Assembly: GCA_003152315.1 (NCBI GenBank) | Contig: PLZV01000031.1 | Span: 53,334-117,333 of the forward strand | DNA: 64,000 nucleotides | Origin: Verrucomicrobiota bacterium | GTDB lineage: Bacteria > Verrucomicrobiota > Verrucomicrobiia > Palsa-1439 | Direction of reading: 5' to 3' | Translations under genes and position numbers: made by a program | Notes under the pieces: generated by a model | The model's input: only the letters and a program-made list of their open reading frames with translations | Database searches by the model: none | What the model was told of the DNA's origin: nothing | Shown here: positions 59,112 to 64,000 of the stretch, one piece after another | Numbering within the stretch: the first letter of the stretch is position 1 | Layout: every line of letters starts with the position of its first letter

Positions 59112-59444
59112 ATGCTGAAAAAGGAACTCGTGGCGGCCTCGGCGGAGCCACTCATTTTGTCCCTGCTCTCGCGGGGTGAAAGCTACGGTTACGCAATCAT
59201 CCAGGACGTCAAGGCCCGTTCCCGGGACGACATCCAATGGACGGATGGAATGCTGTACCCCGTGTTGCATCGAATGGAGAGCAATGGCTGGATCAAGTCC
59301 CGCTGGGTAGAAATGGAGAACGGGCGGAAGCGGAAGTATTACTCGCTCAGGAAGGACGGCAAGCGCGCGCTGGACGAACAGCGCGAACAGTGGATGAAAG
59401 TTCACACGGTCCTGACGGGCCTGTGGGGAGAGAATTATGTTTAA
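59112..59444 (+). CDS. PadR family transcriptional regulator
   Basis: About 110 residues, a PadR-s1 winged-helix repressor: 'AEPLILSLLSRGESYGYAIIQDV', 'WTDGMLYPVLHRMESNGWIKSRW' and 'GRKRKYYSLRKDGKRALDEQ'. The first ATG (59091) lies inside the operator palindrome, and the ATG at 59112 fits both homology and predicted transcription start. It overlaps the next gene by 8 bp, the usual PadR-membrane protein pairing, and probably represses its own operon from 59077-59105. Confidence 0.92.
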   Translation: MLKKELVAASAEPLILSLLSRGESYGYAIIQDVKARSRDDIQWTDGMLYPVLHRMESNGWIKSRWVEMENGRKRKYYSLRKDGKRALDEQREQWMKVHTVLTGLWGENYV

Positions 59445-60099
59445 CCTCGACACCGCCATCAGCAAATGGCGACAGCAGATGCTCGACGCCGGGATCAAAA
59501 CTCCCGTGCCGCTGGAGGAACTCGAAAACCATCTGCGCGACGATGTGGAATGCCAGATGAAATCGGGATTGACCGAACAAAAAGCCTTCGAGATCGCCGT
59601 TGGGAGAATCGGACAGGCGAGCTCGCTCAATATGGAATTCAAAAAAGTCAGCAGCACGGACAAGACGCAGCAGCGGATGCGGGCCGGTCTTATATTTGCC
59701 GCGATTCTCGTCATTTACTCGTTGGCTGTCGCATGGATTCTGTCCACACATGATCTTACTTTCCATGAACGGATGTCGGGCTTTGCCTCGCTGGCGACGA
59801 TGCTCGTGTCGGTTACCGTCATTTTGCAAATCATCCCCCGACTTTTTCCCGTCATCGCCAATAAATCCGTCCACTTGGCAAGTGGCATTATTGGCGGCAT
59901 TTGGGGAGTAAGTTGGTTCCTGACAGAGGCTTATTTGATTTTTCCCCGCGTCGACTTCACGCAGGGACAATTGATGGTGGCCGTTTTTTGGGCGGCTGTT
60001 CCAATGCTGGTGTGGCCAGCAGTAGTAGTTCTGGGACTTGATAAAAGTGAAAGCCAGCAGTTCGGGACGACGCGCTCTTGCTTGGACCGGCGGTGTTAG
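59437..60099 (+). CDS. PadR-associated membrane protein
   Basis: 220 residues. The N-terminal soluble part 'ISKWRQQMLDAGIKTPVPLEELENHLRDDVE' with 'GLTEQKAFEIAVGRIG' resembles the permease-prefix domain found in genes paired with PadR. Four hydrophobic segments follow (about 83-103, 112-132, 143-163, 172-197). Function unknown; probably an envelope stress or lipid-related partner controlled by the adjacent regulator. Its stop overlaps the convergent metalloprotease gene by 4 bp. Confidence 0.72.
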   Translation: MFNLDTAISKWRQQMLDAGIKTPVPLEELENHLRDDVECQMKSGLTEQKAFEIAVGRIGQASSLNMEFKKVSSTDKTQQRMRAGLIFAAILVIYSLAVAWILSTHDLTFHERMSGFASLATMLVSVTVILQIIPRLFPVIANKSVHLASGIIGGIWGVSWFLTEAYLIFPRVDFTQGQLMVAVFWAAVPMLVWPAVVVLGLDKSESQQFGTTRSCLDRRC

Positions 60100-61409
60100 T
60101 TGGTCTTGCCAGCGACATGGGCCGCTTCCCACAAATCCACGAAGGCGGGGTCGGGTGATTGTAGGACGGTAACATGTTTGCCATCGCGATGGATGCGCAG
60201 GCTTGGGGCGGGAGTCGCAGCCCGTTTCTCGATCACCTTTTTGTATGCCCCGGCGAACTCGGTGGCCTGCGGTTCCGTTTCCCAGGCTGTCACCCACACG
60301 AGGGCGGTCGGCCCATTCGTGCCCCGTTCGTAGACCTGGTAACGATCACCGTTCCACCCTTCCGCCAGGACATGCGCGTCGTAGATTCCCATGCCCTGCT
60401 CCAGGACAAAGCGCGTGCCAAACTCGCCGAGGGTATTATTGCCGATCAACCGCCAATCGCCGGCTTCGAGCTTGGGAAGTTCGAGATGCTCCGGCGTGGC
60501 GCGCTGCTGCAGAAACCTGTCGGGATGCAGAATGTCCTTCGTGGTCGTTGGCGGATTGCGAAACGCCGCATCGATGGCCGCTGTGCCGCCGGAGCTGTAC
60601 AGCGTCGTCGCGAATTGCTGGCCTTCCTGGTACGGAAACATCAGCAACTCGCGCAAGTACGGCGGCGCCTCGCGGAGTTTGGCCGTGTTCTGGCCGAACA
60701 TCGCGCCGAGGTCGCCCAACATCTTGCTCGGGTCGACGTTCTCCACGTACCAGCGCGTCATGAGCACGGTGGCGTCGCCCTCGATGAGCGCGGAGGTGGC
60801 CAACGCGAGGTCATCGTTGGTTTTCACCTTGAGCGGGAATTTCAACAGGTCAAAATTCTGGTCTTGCAGCGCATGCGTGAGTTCATGCGAGAGCAGCATC
60901 TTGTCGAGATTGCCGGAAAACACGAGGTCTTTGAACGTGTACAGCTCATGCTCCTCGGGAACGTAGAAGGCCGCGACCTGCTCGTTATAAAGGCTCACCA
61001 GGATGTTGAGCAGATCCGTGCCTTCGGGAACCAGCCCGACCGCCGCCAGCGTGCGGCTGTAATCGTGCATTTCCTGCTCGGTATATTGTTCCTTCACCTT
61101 GTCCACGAGCACGCGGCGCAATTCCGAGCGGTCGATGATTTTGTACTTCACCGGATTCTTGAACGGCAGGCCGCGCAGTTCGCTGGTCTGTTCCTCGATG
61201 CGCTGGCGGTCCCCGGCCTGTTCTTCCGGCTTCGGACCGCGCTGCGTGGCGGAAACCTTGCTCTGCAGGTCACGGCGCTCCCGTTCGAGCTGCGTGATCT
61301 CGCCCCGCAAGTCGCTCAACGTTCGGCGCAATTCAAAATTGCGCCAGCCGAGAAAGCCAAGCGCAAGGAACAACACCAGAAACGCGAGCTTGAGGAAAAA
61401 CTTTTTCAT
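60096..61409 (-). CDS. Membrane-anchored HExxH zinc metallopeptidase-like protein
   Basis: 437 residues. One N-terminal membrane helix (about 5-22) and a coiled coil (25-55) precede a domain with 'KMLLSHELTHALQDQNFDL', in which H175-E-x-x-H179 is the zincin signature, with possible third ligands in the following acidic helix. 'VPEEHELYTFKDLVFSG' and 'LIEGDATVLMTRWYVE' are typical of this uncharacterised zincin group. Orientation predicts a periplasmic catalytic domain. Substrate unknown. It is divergent from rnr, with 41 bp between the starts. Confidence 0.8.
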   Translation of the reverse strand: MKKFFLKLAFLVLFLALGFLGWRNFELRRTLSDLRGEITQLERERRDLQSKVSATQRGPKPEEQAGDRQRIEEQTSELRGLPFKNPVKYKIIDRSELRRVLVDKVKEQYTEQEMHDYSRTLAAVGLVPEGTDLLNILVSLYNEQVAAFYVPEEHELYTFKDLVFSGNLDKMLLSHELTHALQDQNFDLLKFPLKVKTNDDLALATSALIEGDATVLMTRWYVENVDPSKMLGDLGAMFGQNTAKLREAPPYLRELLMFPYQEGQQFATTLYSSGGTAAIDAAFRNPPTTTKDILHPDRFLQQRATPEHLELPKLEAGDWRLIGNNTLGEFGTRFVLEQGMGIYDAHVLAEGWNGDRYQVYERGTNGPTALVWVTAWETEPQATEFAGAYKKVIEKRAATPAPSLRIHRDGKHVTVLQSPDPAFVDLWEAAHVAGKTN

Positions 61410-61450
61410 TGGTGGGCTTATCCGCCCGTGCTAACGTGCCGCGCACTCTA

Positions 61451-63589
61451 ATGGACATCCGCCAGAAAATCCAGACGCTTCTCGCCACACCGAATTACCA
61501 CCCGCTCCGCCGCGATGAGTTGGGCAAAAAACTTCGCCTGAACGCCACCGAGCGCCGCGACTTCCGCCGGGTTCTCGCTGCAATGCTGGACAAAGGCGAG
61601 GTCGTCCGCGTCCGCACCGACCGTTTCGTCCTCCCGCACGACGCCGATTTGGTCGTGGGACGAATCGAGTTTAATGAAAAGGGCTTTGCCTTTCTGCGCC
61701 CCGAACCACCCGCCGAAACGACGACTCCCGCCGAGCCGCGGCCCGACATCTATGTCGCGGGAGAAGATACCGGGGTTGCGTTGCACGGTGACAAGGTGGT
61801 GGTCCGGTTGCATCGCGACCGGCGGAAATTCAAGGCGGCCGATAAACCCGCGGGCGTGGTTATTCGCATCCTGGAGCGCGCGAGTGAAATCGTCGTGGGC
61901 ACTTTGCAGAAGGGCCAGCACGTCCACTACGTCATCCCCGACGACCCGCGCATGCCGCATGACGTTTACACGCGACCCGCGTTGAATGCGCAGGTTGGCG
62001 ACAAGGTGGTGGTCAAGCTGCTCGAATGGAAATCGCGCCACACGAGCCCCGAAGGCGAAATCGTCGAGGTGCTTGGCAAATCCGACGCGCCCGGCGTGGA
62101 TATCATGGCCATCATTCGCAAGCATCGACTCGCGATCGACTTTTCGGAACAAACCCTGGCGGAAGTCGCCCGCATCCCCGAGAAGATATCACCGGCGGAA
62201 TACGAACACCGGCTCGACCTGCGCGGGAAGTTCATCGTCACCATTGATCCCGATGACGCGAAGGATTTTGACGACGCGGTGAATGTGGACGAATTGCCGG
62301 GCGGGGGTTGGCGGCTCGGCGTGCACATCGCCGACGTCTCGCACTACGTCCAGCCCGACGGCCCGCTCGACCGCGAGGCCCACGCGCGCGGGAACAGTGT
62401 TTATCTCGTGGACCGCGTTTTGCCCATGTTGCCCAAGAAGTTGTCGAACAACCTGTGCAGCCTGCGGCCCAATGAAGATCGCCTCACGCAGTCGGTGTTT
62501 ATCGAATTCACGCCCAAAATGGTGGTTCGCAAAATGGAGTTCGCGCTCAGCGTCATCCGTTCCCGGCAACGGCTGACGTACAAGGAAGCTTTTGCGCGCC
62601 TGCAATCGCGCGACGAGCACGAAGAACTCACCCGCGAATTGAAAAAGATGTGGCGACTCGCTTCACACCTCCGGCAGCAGCGCTTCGCGCAGGGTTCGCT
62701 GAACCTGGAGTTTCCCGAAGTCAAAGTTCGCCTCGATAAGAACGGAAAACCGACGCATATCGAGAAAATCTACTATGATATTTCCCACCAGCTCGTTGAG
62801 GAGTTCATGCTGGCGGCGAACGAAGCGGTCGCCAAGCACATCTGCCAGTTGCAAATTCCGTGCATCTACCGGATCCATGATGACCCCGACCTGGAAAAAT
62901 TGCGCGATTTTCGGCAATACGCGCAGAGTTTCGGTTACAAGGTCGGCGACGTGGCGCACCGCCAGGAGCTGCAGAAGCTCCTGAAGCAGGTGGAAGGCAA
63001 ACCGGAGGAGTATGCCATCAACCTGGCCTTGTTGCGTTCGCTCAAGCGGGCCCGCTATTCACCCGTTCCCGTGGGCCACTTCGGGCTGGCCAAGAAGTTC
63101 TACACCCATTTTACGTCGCCGATCCGCAGGTATGCCGACTTGATCGTGCATCGCACGCTGCTGACTTTGTTGGCGGGAGGGAAAACTACGCCGCGCCGAT
63201 ACAGTCTCCAGGAGTTGACCCGCGCCGCCGAGCACATCTCCCAGACGGAACGCGTAGCAGCCGAGGCGGAAGAGGAGTCAGTGGAGTTGAAGAAGTTGGA
63301 GTACTTCCAGCAACAATTGGAGCGCGGCAAACTGGCGGTAATGGATGCCGTGGTGTGCACGGTGCGGAATTTCGGCATCTTCGTTGAGCTACCGGAAAGC
63401 CTGGTCCAGGGACTCGTCCATGTCTCTACGCTGGAAGACGATTTCTACCAGTACGATGAGCGACTGGAACGTCTTGTCGGGCGACGCACCAAACGCGTGA
63501 TTCAGATTGGTGACAAGGTCCGCGTACAGGTCGCGCGCGTTGACGTTTTAAAGCGCCAGATCGATTTCCGGGTCGTTTCCGAGCAGTAA
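61451..63589 (+). CDS. rnr: Ribonuclease R
   Basis: About 712 residues, a 3'-5' exoribonuclease degrading structured RNA. An N-terminal winged-helix segment (1-60), cold-shock domains (about 60-215) and the RNB domain (about 240-570) with catalytic Asp residues in 'TIDPDDAKDFDDAVNVDEL' are present. 'LSNNLCSLRPNEDRLTQSVFIEF' and 'HFTSPIRRYADLIVHRTL' follow, then a C-terminal S1 domain (about 625-707; 'GIFVELPESLVQGLVHVSTL'). The ATG at 61451 was preferred over an upstream frame lacking homology. Ends without the long basic tail of E. coli RNase R. Confidence 0.96.
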   Translation: MDIRQKIQTLLATPNYHPLRRDELGKKLRLNATERRDFRRVLAAMLDKGEVVRVRTDRFVLPHDADLVVGRIEFNEKGFAFLRPEPPAETTTPAEPRPDIYVAGEDTGVALHGDKVVVRLHRDRRKFKAADKPAGVVIRILERASEIVVGTLQKGQHVHYVIPDDPRMPHDVYTRPALNAQVGDKVVVKLLEWKSRHTSPEGEIVEVLGKSDAPGVDIMAIIRKHRLAIDFSEQTLAEVARIPEKISPAEYEHRLDLRGKFIVTIDPDDAKDFDDAVNVDELPGGGWRLGVHIADVSHYVQPDGPLDREAHARGNSVYLVDRVLPMLPKKLSNNLCSLRPNEDRLTQSVFIEFTPKMVVRKMEFALSVIRSRQRLTYKEAFARLQSRDEHEELTRELKKMWRLASHLRQQRFAQGSLNLEFPEVKVRLDKNGKPTHIEKIYYDISHQLVEEFMLAANEAVAKHICQLQIPCIYRIHDDPDLEKLRDFRQYAQSFGYKVGDVAHRQELQKLLKQVEGKPEEYAINLALLRSLKRARYSPVPVGHFGLAKKFYTHFTSPIRRYADLIVHRTLLTLLAGGKTTPRRYSLQELTRAAEHISQTERVAAEAEEESVELKKLEYFQQQLERGKLAVMDAVVCTVRNFGIFVELPESLVQGLVHVSTLEDDFYQYDERLERLVGRRTKRVIQIGDKVRVQVARVDVLKRQIDFRVVSEQ

Positions 63590-63892
63590 GGGTCAGGCAC
63601 CGGTATCCGCTTGGTTTGGAACAAAATAGTCGGTCAATCCTCACGAAAACCGCTGCCAGATCGATGAATTTTCTTATCCAATTGGTATATAGACCTTTAT
63701 GATGGTTACCGTTGATTACAAAACAGCCATAAGGAACTCGGAACCCGCCTGATAGCAGATATTTTCGCTTCCATCTTGACTTTGGAGCCGGGGTTTTCTA
63801 GTATGTCGAGGTAGGTAAAGAAGTCGGGCGACGTTGTTTGGTACAAAGCCAATGTCGATTGGGGTTCAAGCAAGACGGGGATTGGAGAAGAC
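63590..63892. other. Intergenic with promoter for the last gene
   Basis: AT-richer than the average. TTGACT (63776-63781), 17 bp spacer, TAGTAT (63799-63804) give a transcript with an 80 nt leader before the ATG at 63893. No small gene is seen in 63590-63770. Confidence 0.45.
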
Positions 63893-64000
63893 ATGAGCCT
63901 TTTGAAGAGACATATCGTCAAACCAGTAAATGTAGCGATGGCGTGCGTCTTGGGTGTTCTGTGCATTCCTGTTTTGGCGATGGCGCAAGTGACTATCACC
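63893..64000 (+). CDS. N-terminus of an exported protein, cut by the window edge
   Basis: 36 codons are visible: 'MSLLKRHIVKPVNVAMACVL' followed by 'GVLCIPVLAMAQVTIT'. Basic start, hydrophobic core and AMA-Q cleavage site form a standard signal peptide. GGAG precedes the ATG. The mature protein lies outside the window, so no family can be named. Confidence 0.65.
   Translation, partial: MSLLKRHIVKPVNVAMACVLGVLCIPVLAMAQVTIT

Noticed and set aside
60174..61451. 425-codon plus-strand open frame
   Set aside because: Antisense to the HELTH metallopeptidase gene.
1..64000. CRISPR array
   Set aside because: No regularly spaced direct repeats of 23-40 bp with unique spacers, and no cas genes. The repeats seen are dispersed palindromes.
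1..64000. Prophage or integrative element spanning the tRNA genes
   Set aside because: No integrase, portal, capsid or att-like duplication of the tRNA-Pro or tRNA-Val 3' ends was found.

Overview
The window looks like a chromosomal segment from a GC-rich Gram-negative bacterium of the PVC group, most likely Verrucomicrobiota (Pedosphaera/Limisphaerales-like). Three things support this: lysine/DAP synthesis that pairs dapA and dapB with an LL-diaminopimelate aminotransferase (dapL), secreted proteins built from the 'GGTxxxGTxFKxxxxGTLTTLxxF' repeat with BACON domains, and a high load of short dispersed repeats whose reading frames contain an 'FCETN' peptide. The taxonomic call is inference; there is no rRNA in the window.

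Layout. 1-2.3 kb: tRNA-Pro, DedA protein, repeats, a DUF2283 protein and the broken N-terminus of an SRAP gene. 2.3-8.2 kb: Mrr-type nuclease, slipin/NfeD membrane-protease pair, SLC13-type transporter, and two orphan 3' ends of a glycosyltransferase gene. 8.2-16.4 kb: a large secreted repeat/BACON protein, a repeat-rich gap holding the C-terminus of an SRAP gene, a hybrid histidine kinase and an intact IS1182-type element with a TAAT target duplication. 16.4-27.6 kb: envelope glycolipid/polysaccharide genes (GT2, LpxL-like acyltransferase, GT28, methyltransferases, GT2s, GT4, membrane glycosyltransferases) and tRNA-Val. 27.6-33.4 kb: nadB, HtrA-like protease, quinone reductase, panC, beta-helix protein. 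33.4-35.5 kb: DEAD/DEAH helicase, AT-richer than its neighbours. 36-43.6 kb: dapL, the dapA-dapB-lipoprotein-folK-panB operon, squalene/phytoene synthase, SGNH hydrolase and an exported NADAR protein. 43.9-49.7 kb: PEBP protein, a candidate structured RNA, metH and small genes, then an orphan copy of the metH 3' end. 49.8-53.4 kb: a frameshifted secreted repeat protein, FKBP with a broken duplicate, and repeats. 53.5-58.5 kb: a folE-miaB-membrane protein operon plus a large GYF-domain protein. 58.5-64 kb: padR operon, HELTH metalloprotease, rnr and the start of an exported protein.

The most unusual content is between the genes. Five copies of a 250-460 bp element each carry a -35/N17/-10 promoter and, downstream, a long inverted repeat ending in AAACGAACC/GGTTCGTTT. 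Four copies have 15 bp perfect arms; where the arms differ between copies, both sides change together, as expected of a base-paired RNA or DNA hairpin. In three copies the promoter sits 6-7 nt before an ATG, which predicts leaderless transcripts, and several ordinary genes here share that arrangement. A second palindromic repeat family has inserted in frame into metH and lies at the breakpoint of the SRAP gene. A third theme is orphan 3' gene ends (GT2, metH, FKBP); the metH orphan differs from metH only by synonymous changes over about 66 codons.

All calls come from reading sequence and translations by eye. Family names rest on recognised motifs, and no database search was run.
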